NCBI RefSeq assembly: GCF_015234305.1 | Contig: NZ_JADGMI010000001.1 | Span: 1,240,001-1,304,000 of the forward strand | Origin: Superficieibacter sp. 1612_C1 | Lineage (GTDB): Bacteria; Pseudomonadota; Gammaproteobacteria; Enterobacterales; Enterobacteriaceae | Direction of reading: 5' to 3' | Length of the DNA: 64,000 nt | Shown: positions 8,755-17,307 of the stretch, in pieces | Numbering within the stretch: position 1 is the stretch's first letter | Layout: the number at the start of each line of letters is the position of its first letter | Made by a program: the position numbers and the translations under genes | Notes under the pieces: model-generated | Databases searched by the model: none | Told to the model about the DNA's origin: nothing | The model's input: the letters and a program-made list of their open reading frames with translations, nothing else

Positions 8755-8955
8755 TTAAAGCATTTCCGTTTCAATGCGCAGCAGCGGCGTAAAACTCTCC
8801 TGATGATAAACTGTCTGGATACGGGCTGCCTGCGTCTGCGTTGTCGTCAGCCGGTCGCCATCCCATCCGTACCAAGTCGTCTCCGGATGGCGCGATAATT
8901 TTATCCGCGTCTCATTCCAGTAGACTGACTCACGTTTCCACACCCGTTTACCCAT
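8755..8955 (-). pseudogene. Short Rhs core fragment
   Basis: From about 8757 to 8897 the sequence repeats the Rhs core piece encoding [19 protein letters not shown] and ending LLRIETE, nearly identical to the copies near 11.5 and 13.05 kb. The upstream part (KRVWKRES) resembles Rhs cores of another lineage, so the fragment is chimeric. A stop codon follows two residues after the repeat ends. Confidence 0.8.
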
Positions 8956-8992
8956 CTAGCGGTCGTAAATATACCGCCCTTACTCCAGCGTC

Positions 8993-9376
8993 TCACCTCA
9001 TTCTGGTAACCCGCCGCTTAAATTCATCCTCAATCCAACTCTTTCGGCATTTTATTATTAATGTATTTACTTCATCACTATATGGTCGCCCAACTGAAAC
9101 AATAGTAAAACTAATAACACCATCAGTTTCCTCTAAATGATTTTCTACGATATAATCTCCAGGCATCATTCCTGGTGGAGATGATTCAAAATATAGAACA
9201 TCAGAAAAAACAATATAACCATTTTTAATATTATCAGATTCATCCCAATCTTTTTTGTTATAACCTGATTGGAAGAGAAATGACATAGCACTTATTTTTA
9301 TCCTCACCTCACATTTCCAGCTATCTATTTCAACCCCAAGGATCGATCTGTCGCCAAGATAAACTTCATTGATCAT
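8993..9376 (-). CDS. Candidate immunity protein next to a displaced Rhs tip
   Basis: This is a 127-aa, AT-rich, soluble protein starting MINEVYLGDRSI with no signal peptide or membrane helix. It starts 12 bp after the toxin tip encoded at 9389-9920. Order, spacing and composition fit an immunity gene. I do not recognise the family with certainty. Being cytosolic, it would suit a toxin with a cytosolic target such as a nuclease. Confidence 0.5.
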   Translation of the reverse strand: MINEVYLGDRSILGVEIDSWKCEVRIKISAMSFLFQSGYNKKDWDESDNIKNGYIVFSDVLYFESSPPGMMPGDYIVENHLEETDGVISFTIVSVGRPYSDEVNTLIIKCRKSWIEDEFKRRVTRMR

Positions 9377-9388
9377 ATGCTACCTCCT

Positions 9389-10068
9389 TCAAATCAGGTT
9401 TGTATAACCACAAAGAGTATCTGCATTGTTCTGATCTATATTATACTCTATTTCTTTGCTCATAGCACAAAAACACTGTCCAATGCTTCCTTTTTTACAG
9501 CTACCAAAAGTAGACATATGAATAAATGGTGAAAAAAATGACAATATACCTATTGCTTTTACATTATAAAAATGCGCAGCTTTACTAGCTGCATCTACAA
9601 TGTCTCCATTAATATCTAATGAGTACCCTTGACCAGTATTATGAGGGCCTCTCCCTTTTAAATGTGCATGACCATGAGGAGTTTTATTACCAGAATGTCC
9701 CTGAAAATCCAATCTATAAATATTAGAATCATTGTCATAAACAGTATTAATACTTAATTGAGGTTCTCTTTTGGGTGGATATCCAATCACTTTGCCTCCT
9801 GTAGGAATTGCCATTGTATTTCCTCTAGAGTCAACTGCAAAGCTTTCAACTATTCCTTTAGTTATAGGATCAATAACATAACTCTGGCTTGCGACTATCT
9901 GTTTGGGGATGGTAGCAATATTTTTTCAAGCCCCAACGGATCTATATTTAAAATCAGATCTGAGGGATATTGATAAAGCTTCCCTCCTCCCTCCAGACCA
10001 ATCGGGTCCTGCATGATATACATCCCTTGTACCGGTCCGTGGTACCAGTTCCTATTGCAATACAATTT
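9389..10068 (-). pseudogene. Displaced Rhs core end plus histidine-rich toxin tip, frameshifted
   Basis: The 5' part (about 10068-9930) encodes the last Rhs core residues (MQDPIGLEGG, then NIDPLGLEK), the DPxGL motif after which Rhs tips are cleaved off. Just after DPLGL the frame is lost in a run of six A (9926-9921 on the minus strand); the tip then continues in another frame to 9389. The tip carries TPHGHAHLKGRGPHNTG and ASKAAHF, a histidine-rich pattern seen in several polymorphic toxin domains and suggestive of a metal-dependent nuclease, but I cannot name the family. Upstream core is missing, so this is a silent cassette. A candidate immunity gene follows at 9376. Confidence 0.65.
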
Positions 10069-10139
10069 CAATCTTCACTATACAGTTACCATGACAGATG
10101 ACTAATCAATTTATGGCAAATCGGACTTGATGCATTTCA

Positions 10140-10669
10140 TTATTCCTTCATACACTTAACTGATTTATTAATATAATTAATCGTATCATCAATCCTCCAT
10201 TGCATATTATTTTCATCACTACATATGTGTTTGATATTTAAATCAGAGAATCTGGGTGAGTTCGTTTTTTTTATATACATTACTTCTTTAATACAATCAT
10301 CTTCAAGTTGCTTCACATTTAATTTTTTTAAAAAAGGTTTTATACGCCCACCTTTTTCTAATAGATAACATGTATATAACTCAGAAAGGCCAGCATCTAT
10401 TTTATATTGCATTATCCTTGACAATGAATTAAGAGACGCTCGATCATTATTTACTGCTATATAGGCTAATCCAAGTTCAGCATCTGAATCTTTGCACGCA
10501 AAAGAACTATGCCCACAAGCTTCTCTACCTTCCTTTGTGCTTGCAGATATTCTCTCCCACAATATAGTGTTTTCAGCCATTTTTAACTCACGCAATCTCA
10601 ATTCCGCCAGAGTCGCAGTAGAAAAAAACAATAAAAACAGAAAAAATAAAAAAATAATCTCATATTCAT
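10140..10669 (-). pseudogene. Candidate periplasmic immunity gene with a frameshift in a T run
   Basis: The ATG at 10669 overlaps the stop codon of the upstream toxin tip (TAATG), the hallmark of a coupled immunity gene. That frame encodes a signal-peptide-like start ([16 protein letters not shown]) but then stops. The long downstream frame (STATLAELRLREL and about 150 further residues, several cysteines) is reached only if the run of seven T at 10628-10622 had one more base. Either the gene is broken, the run varies by slippage, or the assembly is one base short. A secreted immunity protein would fit a peptidoglycan-targeting toxin. Confidence 0.6.
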
Positions 10670-11652
10670 TAATCCGTTACAGTTAATGTACTATCAGGTT
10701 CAGCGGCCAATATCTCATTTAATTTTTCCATATCCACCGAGGAGCCAGTAATACAGCCCTCAGAACAAAATCTTGGACCTAATGATGGCCCAAATGCATT
10801 CAAACAACTATGTGTTAAGAAACCACTTCGACCATAGGTCTCTGTATCATTAGAGGGAATCAGTCTGGTTCCATTAGGCTTAGTATTACTGGCACCTGGT
10901 CCATTGACATTCCACGTCCATAATCCTTGAGGGATTGGCCCCCTATTAGCTAAATGTTTACAATCGGGGTTGTTTTTACATTGCATGTTATTACCATTGT
11001 TCCCAGATGCAACGGGTATATTCAACACATCATGGATATTATTAGCATTTGGTATATCTGAAACACATGAAAGCATACCTATCGTTATACTGTACATACA
11101 AGTCGCTAAACCTAAGGGGTCTATCTCTGCAATCGGATTTAGCGGATAACTATATAAATTTAACCCACCTCTCAGCCCTATCGGATCCTGCGTGATATAC
11201 CTCTTCTGTGACGGATCATAGTAACGGTACCGATTATAGTACAGCCCGGTTTCCTTATCATACTGCTGCCCCGGCAACCGGATAAGCTGTTGCAGATTTT
11301 TCGGGTTATCCTCCAGCAGTTGATTGCCCCATTCATCATATTCCGCGCGCCATACCGCTTCGCCCCTGCTGTTTATCAGCGCCAGCGGTAATCCCCTGTG
11401 GTCACAGTGATTCAGCTCCCCCTCCAGCCCGTTAAGTTGCGCCACCAGCTCCGCCGGGAAGGTTATCCCCGTATCCTGCTGAAGTTTTTCCGCCAGGCTC
11501 CTGCGATGCATTTTTGCCAACGCTGCGGTTTCCGTTTCAATGCGCAGCAGCGGCGTAAAACTCCCCGGATGGTAGACTGTCTGGATACGGGCTGCCTGCG
11601 TCTGCGTTGTCGTCAGCCGTTCGCCTATCCATCCGTACCACGTCTTATACAA
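10669..11652 (-). CDS. Displaced Rhs core-tip with L,D-transpeptidase-like (Tlde1-type) toxin domain
   Basis: A promoterless 327-aa frame begins with TTG within the end of the ankyrin gene. Residues 1-180 are Rhs core ([10 protein letters not shown], then [20 protein letters not shown]) ending in the cleavage motif IDPLGL. Compared with the main copy it has a 117-bp in-frame deletion. The following roughly 145-residue tip contains [29 protein letters not shown] and SEGCITGSS. The His, 15 residues, then Ser-Glu-Gly-Cys-Ile matches the catalytic pattern of YkuD/DUF2778 L,D-transpeptidase-fold effectors such as Tlde1, which attack peptidoglycan peptides in the periplasm. Assignment is from motif only. 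An immunity gene follows by TAATG overlap. Confidence 0.65.
   Translation of the reverse strand: MYKTWYGWIGERLTTTQTQAARIQTVYHPGSFTPLLRIETETAALAKMHRRSLAEKLQQDTGITFPAELVAQLNGLEGELNHCDHRGLPLALINSRGEAVWRAEYDEWGNQLLEDNPKNLQQLIRLPGQQYDKETGLYYNRYRYYDPSQKRYITQDPIGLRGGLNLYSYPLNPIAEIDPLGLATCMYSITIGMLSCVSDIPNANNIHDVLNIPVASGNNGNNMQCKNNPDCKHLANRGPIPQGLWTWNVNGPGASNTKPNGTRLIPSNDTETYGRSGFLTHSCLNAFGPSLGPRFCSEGCITGSSVDMEKLNEILAAEPDSTLTVTD
11173..11410. repeat. 238-bp direct repeat of Rhs core (partner at 12544-12781)
   Basis: This segment aligns without gaps to 12544-12781, at a constant offset of 1371 bp with only scattered mismatches. After it the copies differ by a clean 117-bp deletion (12782-12898 is missing from the left copy), then similarity resumes at an offset of 1488 bp. 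Such repeats allow recombination that swaps Rhs tips. Confidence 0.85.
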
Positions 11653-12028
11653 TTTTGTGCAGTTTCAATAACTCTATTATATCTGATCTGTCATTAATCT
11701 TAGCAATATCAAGTGGTGTATCTCCGAAATCATTTTTTACTTTTACCCTACAACCAAGAGTGACAAGTATTTTTATTATCTCATTATTCCCTTGTCCAAC
11801 CGCTTCGTGTAACGGAGTATTCCCATGCTCTCCGATAGCATTTATATTTGCACCACCATTAATTAATGCCATTACTTCATCAATATCCCCCCGGACACAT
11901 GCAATATGCATAGGGGTATTACCAAAAATGCCGGATTGATTTACAAAAATAAGATCAATCCCACTAAACTCTGGCAAGCCTTCTTCATGATAGCGTTTTA
12001 ATATATCAGCAGCACTCAAGGTTTTCAT
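11645..12028 (-). CDS. Ankyrin-repeat protein, candidate immunity to the main Rhs tip
   Basis: This 127-aa cytosolic protein carries about three ankyrin repeats ([20 protein letters not shown], then [20 protein letters not shown], then [17 protein letters not shown]). It starts 11 bp after the stop of the Rhs tip at 12040, the standard immunity position, and ankyrin-type immunity proteins are known in polymorphic toxin systems. It would bind and block the tip in the cytosol. Its 3' end abuts displaced Rhs core, so the recombination point lies at its stop codon. It may remain intact even though rhs is broken. Confidence 0.65.
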   Translation of the reverse strand: MKTLSAADILKRYHEEGLPEFSGIDLIFVNQSGIFGNTPMHIACVRGDIDEVMALINGGANINAIGEHGNTPLHEAVGQGNNEIIKILVTLGCRVKVKNDFGDTPLDIAKINDRSDIIELLKLHKIV

Positions 12029-12039
12029 GATTTAGCCCT

Positions 12040-13981
12040 CTATTGACAATTTTCTTTGATAAAATTTTCCAGTTTATTAATGCTAGTTTCCAATTGAACA
12101 ATGCTTTCCTCATGTTTACCTGGGCGCCACTTTTCATCCCACGCTTTTCTCATATCTCGGCAATCCTTATTCCTGTTTAATTTCCACTTGGCTTCACTAC
12201 AAATATCGAGGCCAGAGGGCGTTGACTGATTGCAACGATCTTTATATCTTCTGTATTCTTCCTGTCTTTGTTTCGCCTCAATCTTATTGGCTTTATTACT
12301 GGCGGCTAACATTACCCCCAAAAATTCAGGATACTGCATGGCAACATAAAATGTTCTTTGAGACGCAGTCTCATCCCACCATTTTGTTAAATCCAGTGCC
12401 GCCTGCTGTCTGTATTTTCCCATAGGGTCTGCGATAAACCAAGATGAACCAGGCTGTTCTATAGAGTCTTCACCGCAAAGGCCCAACGGATCTATATCAG
12501 TGGTTGGACTCAATGGGTACTGATATAAATTCCATCCTCCCCGCAGCCCTATCGGATCCTGCGTGATATACCTCTTCTGTGACGGATCATAGTAACGATA
12601 ACGATTATAATACAGCCCCGTTTCCTTATCATACTGCTGCCCCGGCAGCCGGATAAGCTGTTGCAGATTTTCCGGGTTATCCTCCAGCAGTTGATTGCCC
12701 CATTCATCATATTCCGCGCGCCATACCGCTTCGCCCCTGCTGTTTATCAGCGCCAGCGGTAATCCCCGGTGGTCACAGTGATAAAGATGAATTTTACGCT
12801 CCGGCGTGAACTCCGGCTCCACCAGGCCCGCCAGTTGCTCCTGAGTCAGTCCGCACTGCGCCAGCCACTGCTGGTTCTGTTCGCTGACCTTCCCGCGTTT
12901 CAGCTCCCCCTCCAGCCCGTTCAGTTGCGCCACCAGCTGTGCCGGGAAGGTTATCCCGTATCCTGCTGAAGTCTTTCCGCCAGGCTCCTGCGATGCATTT
13001 TGCCAGCGCTGCGGTTTCCGTTTCAATACGCAGCAGAGGCGTAAAACTCCCCGGTTGATAGACTGTCTGGATACGGGCTGCCTGCGTCTGCGTTGTCGTC
13101 AGCCGGTCGCCATCCCATCCGTACCAGGTCGTCTCCGGCTGGCGCGGCATGTCGCCGTATTCCTCGTAAAGCGTATTTGTCGCCCGGCGCTTACACTGCC
13201 ATACCATCCGGCACACCCGTCTTCCCGTTGCATCATAGATATACCGGCTCTCTGTAATGTCCCGGTTGCTGAATCCGTGGGTGAGGCGGTAATGCACCAG
13301 ACGGTGCTGGCTGTCATAACGGTAATGGTGTGTTTTCTCATTCCCGCTGCGTATTGCCCCTACCGGAATATTGGTGCGCTTCTCCGTCAGGCTCCCGGAC
13401 TCATCGTAGCGGTACAGGTACTGTAAATCTTCCGTGATACGGTTATCCGGGAAGCGTTCCGCCAGCCCGCGTGCTTCCCGCAGCGCTTTTTCCTCCACCC
13501 GGTTGCCTGCTGCATCCGTTTCATACGGTATTTCCACACGGACATCACCCTCCGTCAGGATAATATCTGTCAGCCTGCCGCTCCCGCTGTAGCCATATTC
13601 CCGCGTCCGGTGCATCCCGCTGATGCGTCCCAGCCGTCCGGCAGCGTCCCAGCCATAGTCGAGGTTAAACTGCGGAAGGGACGTGTACTGGCTCTGAAGC
13701 TGGCCTGCTGCCGTGAATGTGGTGGTCTGTTCGTAAGTCCCTGCCCCTGAACCAAACCGCCGCAGCGTCTCGCGGTGCAGACGGTCCCGCGTGAACTCAA
13801 CCAGCGGTGTGTCACCCAGCTTCATACCCACCAGATAACCGCTGCCGTAGGTAAGCCACTCCACCGGAGGGAGGTTAACCGGATTGCCTGATGTTTTCCC
13901 GCCCGGACATACCGAGCAGGCCACGCCGGTCGGTGCGCCTATCAGCACCCCCGCCGACCCCTGCACAATATCTGCGCCCTT
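12040..13981 (-). pseudogene. Main rhs gene: internally deleted and frameshifted, with its own toxin tip
   Basis: The left-over N-terminal part is a PAAR-like Rhs segment (IVQGSAGVLIGAPTGVACSV, then GNPVN) that jumps near 13873 straight into late YD-repeat core (VEWLTYGSGYLVGMKLG), so most of the large core is lost. Two one-base losses relative to the copy at 11.5 kb, in a T run (12998-13001) and a C run (12955-12957), break the frame. Downstream the core ends in TDIDPLGL. The tip contains [12 protein letters not shown] and [20 protein letters not shown], a cysteine/tryptophan/histidine pattern common in polymorphic toxin tips; I cannot name it securely. An ankyrin immunity gene follows. Confidence 0.8.
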
Positions 13982-14729
13982 AATCCTGGTGCTCTCCCGC
14001 ATGCTCAAAGCGGCCCGCCCAGCCGGGGCGTTTAAAGGTGTAGTCCTTGCCGGTGACGGATGAGGGGCGTATCTGCGCGCTGTGCCGGAACTGGCTGATA
14101 CAGAGTGTGCTGACTTCAGTACGGGTGTTCGGGTTCCACGGGATGTCAAAGGCCTCCGGCAGGAAACGGACCGTGTCACACAGCACCAGGCTCTGGTCGT
14201 CGCTCTGCTGCGCGTGCTCCTCGTAGAAGAATATCCCCTCCTCCGCCGCCATCCGCGCCAGAAAGTCGTAGTCCGTTTCCCCGTACTGCACGCAGAACTC
14301 CCGCGGCGGATGCGGTTCAATGAACAGCGGACTCCACTCCGTCACCCCGTTCTCCTGCAACATCGTCCCCAGAATGCTTTTTATGTCCTCGTTCTGGAAT
14401 ATCCGCGAGTTCTGTCTCAGCGCCGCCCGCCACAGCGGCGGGCGCACCCTCATGCTGTACAGCATCTGGTTGCCGTCGTATTCCCCCTGCTCAAACCACG
14501 TCACCACGCCCTTCACCCGGCGCTGTATCTCCGTGCCCTGCCAGATTTTCAGGTGCGCCGTCTTTTCCAGCACCTGAGAGAATTCGATATTAAGGAGCTG
14601 CTGGCTGACCAGCGAGATGTCGAGGGTGAACAGCGAGGAAAGGGACTGGTCCAGGTGAAAGGACACCACCGCCAGTGCGTCCTGCGGCAGCCCGTCCACC
14701 TCCAGTGTGAAACGTAATCCTGTTGACAT
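13980..14729 (-). pseudogene. Truncated vgrG (N-terminal gp27-like part only)
   Basis: This fragment encodes about 249 of the usual 600-plus residues of a type VI secretion spike protein. The first domain is typical: start MSTGLRFTLEVDG, then FCVQYGETDYDFLARMAAEEGIFFYEEH (split here only by description), with KDYTFKRPGW near the end. After EHAGEHQD the frame runs into a stop because rhs sequence is joined directly, so the OB-fold and beta-helix needle are gone. No hcp or other T6SS gene is adjacent, so this was an orphan vgrG-rhs island. The start has GGGAGGAAG upstream. Confidence 0.85.
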
Positions 14730-15118
14730 AACTTCCTCCCTGAATAAAAAGGCATCTCTTCCAACATCTCTTGATACTATTTAGAGTACTTACTTTCCTG
14801 CAAGTAACAGGAAATTTTTCTCTTTGCTCGGGTCTTATTAAAAGGCTTATCCAGGTCTTTTTCTGTGACAACAATCAATAAGTTTTCTTTAGGCGTTTAT
14901 TTAGTTTAAAAGTGCAATCAAACCTCAATTAAGCAATAACAATAAATTTATAGTATTTAACAAACAATACACACAATCAATATTTTTAGTCATAACTTAT
15001 TGATAATGCAAGAAATTTAAAATCGCAGAGAGTAAAATAACGTTTGCAAAAAACAGTACTATGTATTCATTTCATGAATATAAAACATTCGAACGAACGT
15101 GATAAAACAGAGTGGAAA
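14730..15118. other. AT-rich non-coding region upstream of the vgrG fragment
   Basis: About 390 bp, strongly AT-rich, without a credible open frame on either strand. It presumably contains the vgrG promoter; the composition would suit H-NS silencing, as is usual for orphan vgrG/rhs islands. No specific site is identified. Confidence 0.5.
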
Positions 15119-15157
15119 TGTGCCATTCCCAAATATATACATTACGGGAATGACACA
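15119..15157. terminator. Long inverted repeat at the right edge of the islet, after ydcY
   Basis: Twelve-base arms TGTGCCATTCCC and GGGAATGACACA (one mismatch) are separated by 15 bases. It lies 30 bp beyond the ydcY stop codon. It may terminate ydcY or mark the backbone/islet boundary. Confidence 0.45.
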
Positions 15158-15186
15158 TAATTTCTGCTATTGCTGTTCTGAACCCA

Positions 15187-15420
15187 CTACAAAATCGTGC
15201 CGCCCTTAGTCAAATGCTCGCGGCGCGCTTCCCGGTCTTCCTTATGCTGATGCCCGTGATGGGCGATGGCATTACGTAAGCGTTGCTGCTGGGTATAGCG
15301 CTCTTCGCGCGCCAGCACCGCATCGTCGCTGAGTTCTACCAGTAGCTCATTCATATGGGTGATCACATCTTCCGCAAGCGCGGCGTCAACGCGGGCGCGA
15401 ACCTCATCCAGGTGCGACAT
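15187..15420 (-). CDS. ydcY: DUF2526 family small protein YdcY
   Basis: This 77-aa protein has the same length and near-identical ends (MSHLDEV, LTKGGTIL) as E. coli YdcY, and the central YTQQQRLRNAIAHHG is conserved. It is cytosolic, charged and of unknown function. It starts 15 bp downstream of the stop codon of the peptide-binding-protein gene on the same strand and may be cotranscribed with it. In E. coli it adjoins ydcZ; here the Rhs islet separates them. Confidence 0.9.
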   Translation of the reverse strand: MSHLDEVRARVDAALAEDVITHMNELLVELSDDAVLAREERYTQQQRLRNAIAHHGHQHKEDREARREHLTKGGTIL

Positions 15421-15435
15421 ACACTCTCCTTCGTA

Positions 15436-17034
15436 TTAGTTCAGTTTAGCTTTCGAGAAATCACTGCCCATCAGGCTAACACTATATCCGGTCACGTTGC
15501 TGCGGGTGGCATAGAATGTTTTGCCGTTGGCCAGCGCGATCCACGGAGCCTGTTGATAATAAATCTCCTGTGCCTGAGCGTAGAGTTTTGCCCGCTCTTC
15601 CGGGACGCTGGTCAGACGCGCTTTTTGCACGAGATCGTTATAACCTTTATCGCACCAGCGCGCGGCGTTGGAGCCGGTTTTGATGCTGTTACAGCCCAGC
15701 AACACATCGGCGAAGTTATCCGGATCGCCGTTATCGGACATCCAGCCGAACAGCGCGGTATCGTGCTCACCCTTACGCATCCCGGAGAGATATTCCCCCC
15801 ACTCATAGGAGACGATTTTGGCTTTTACGCCGACTTTCGCCCAGTCGCTCTGGATCATCTCGGCGATGCGGCGCGAGTTCGGGTTATAGGGACGCTGAAC
15901 CGGCATTGACCACAGGGTCGCTTCGAAGCCCTTCTCCAGCCCGGCCTGTTTCAGCAGATCTTTGGCCTTTTGCACGTCATAGCCGTAATCTTTCAGGTCT
16001 TTATTGAAGCCCATCATATTTGGCGGGATCGGCGATTTTGCTACCGTACCGGACCCCATAAAGACGGCATTGATAATCGCTTCTTTATCGGTGGCGTAGT
16101 TCAGCGCCTGACGCACCAGTACATTATCAAACGGTTTTTTCCCGGTATTAAACGCCAGATAACCCACGTTCAGGGCATCGACGGAGTGCAGCGTCAGATC
16201 TTTGTTCTTTTTGATAGCATCAAACTGAACCGGCGACGGCGCAGGGATAATCTGGCACTCGTTGGTTTGCAGCTTCGCCAGACGCGTTTCGACGTTAGGG
16301 GTGATCGAGAAGATCAGGTGTTTGGTTGGTACCTCACCGTCCCAGTAATTCGGATTGGCGATGTAGCGGATCAGCGAATCGACTTTGTATTGTTGCAGCG
16401 CATAAGGTCCGGTGCCGACAGGCCAGGTATCGACGTTTTCCGGCGTGCCTTTTTTCAGCATCGCGTCGGCGTATTCCGCAGAGAGGATCGACGCGAAATC
16501 CATCCCCCAGTCGGCCAGGAAGGCAGCGTTAGGTTCGCTGAGAGTGAACTGTACGTGATAATCGTCGATTTTCTTCACGTCGGTAATCAGCTTATCCAGC
16601 CCGACATCGTTGAAGTATTCGTAATTGCCCTGCGACACATTATGGTAAGGATGCTTAGGGTCTTTCTGACGCATCACGGAGAAAATGACATCATCCGCGT
16701 TAAAATCGCGCGTCGGCTTGAAGAATTTATTACTGTTGAATTTGACGCCCTGACGCAGAGTGAAGGTATAAGTCTTGCCGTCGGGAGAGATGGTCCATTC
16801 CGTTGCCAGTGACGGAATGGGGGTATTTTTTTCGCGATCGAAATTAATCAGGCGGTTATATAACACCTGCGAGCTGGCGACGAACGTCGGGCCGGAGCTG
16901 GCAATCTGCGGGTTGAAGGATTCCGGAGACGCTTCGGAACAGTAGATCAGCGTATCGTTATTCGCCGCCCAGGCGGCACTTGCCGGTAATAAGGTGCTCA
17001 ACGTCAGCGCGAGCAGGGTTTTTCCCATCGACAT
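15436..17034 (-). CDS. DppA-type periplasmic dipeptide/oligopeptide-binding protein (orphan)
   Basis: This is the substrate-binding protein of a peptide ABC importer (SBP family 5, cluster C). A signal peptide (TLLALTLSTLLPASAAWA) is followed by the DppA-like motif LIYCSEASPESFNPQ. The family signature FKPTRDFNADDVIFSVMRQ-type segment, VGTGPY and MPVQRPYNPNSRRIAEMIQ also match DppA throughout. The 532-aa length is typical. No permease or ATPase genes are nearby, so it probably docks to DppBCDF encoded elsewhere. A second paralogue is encoded at 38.2-39.8 kb. ATG at 17034 is used; ATG at 17028 is an alternative. Confidence 0.88.
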   Translation of the reverse strand: MSMGKTLLALTLSTLLPASAAWAANNDTLIYCSEASPESFNPQIASSGPTFVASSQVLYNRLINFDREKNTPIPSLATEWTISPDGKTYTFTLRQGVKFNSNKFFKPTRDFNADDVIFSVMRQKDPKHPYHNVSQGNYEYFNDVGLDKLITDVKKIDDYHVQFTLSEPNAAFLADWGMDFASILSAEYADAMLKKGTPENVDTWPVGTGPYALQQYKVDSLIRYIANPNYWDGEVPTKHLIFSITPNVETRLAKLQTNECQIIPAPSPVQFDAIKKNKDLTLHSVDALNVGYLAFNTGKKPFDNVLVRQALNYATDKEAIINAVFMGSGTVAKSPIPPNMMGFNKDLKDYGYDVQKAKDLLKQAGLEKGFEATLWSMPVQRPYNPNSRRIAEMIQSDWAKVGVKAKIVSYEWGEYLSGMRKGEHDTALFGWMSDNGDPDNFADVLLGCNSIKTGSNAARWCDKGYNDLVQKARLTSVPEERAKLYAQAQEIYYQQAPWIALANGKTFYATRSNVTGYSVSLMGSDFSKAKLN

Positions 17035-17307
17035 GGTTATAAGCCTTTCGGTTTTATTATATGGAGCTTAATAACAGCATAGCGATCTGCAACTGGCAAA
17101 TAACAAATCACTATCAGGTTATGCTTAAGCAACGTTTTTCGCTGGAATAATAAGCATCGGACGCGATGAAATCGTGCGGTGGGTGGACCTGACGCCTTCC
17201 CCGCCGTCAATGCCGCGAGAATTACCCAGTTTTTGCCTCTCTTCCACCGTTTATCTACGGATGCTTTGCGTAAAGTAGAGCGGTGAAAAAGTCAGTGAGA
17301 TGAAAAC

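Noticed and set aside
12794-14320. One long 508-aa minus-strand frame covering vgrG and rhs
   Set aside because: Only its middle part is real Rhs; its start lies out of frame inside vgrG and its end is frameshifted, so it is not a natural protein.
6890-15180. Prophage or insertion-sequence origin of the islet
   Set aside because: No integrase, transposase, tRNA junction or clear target-site duplication was seen; content is vgrG/rhs only.
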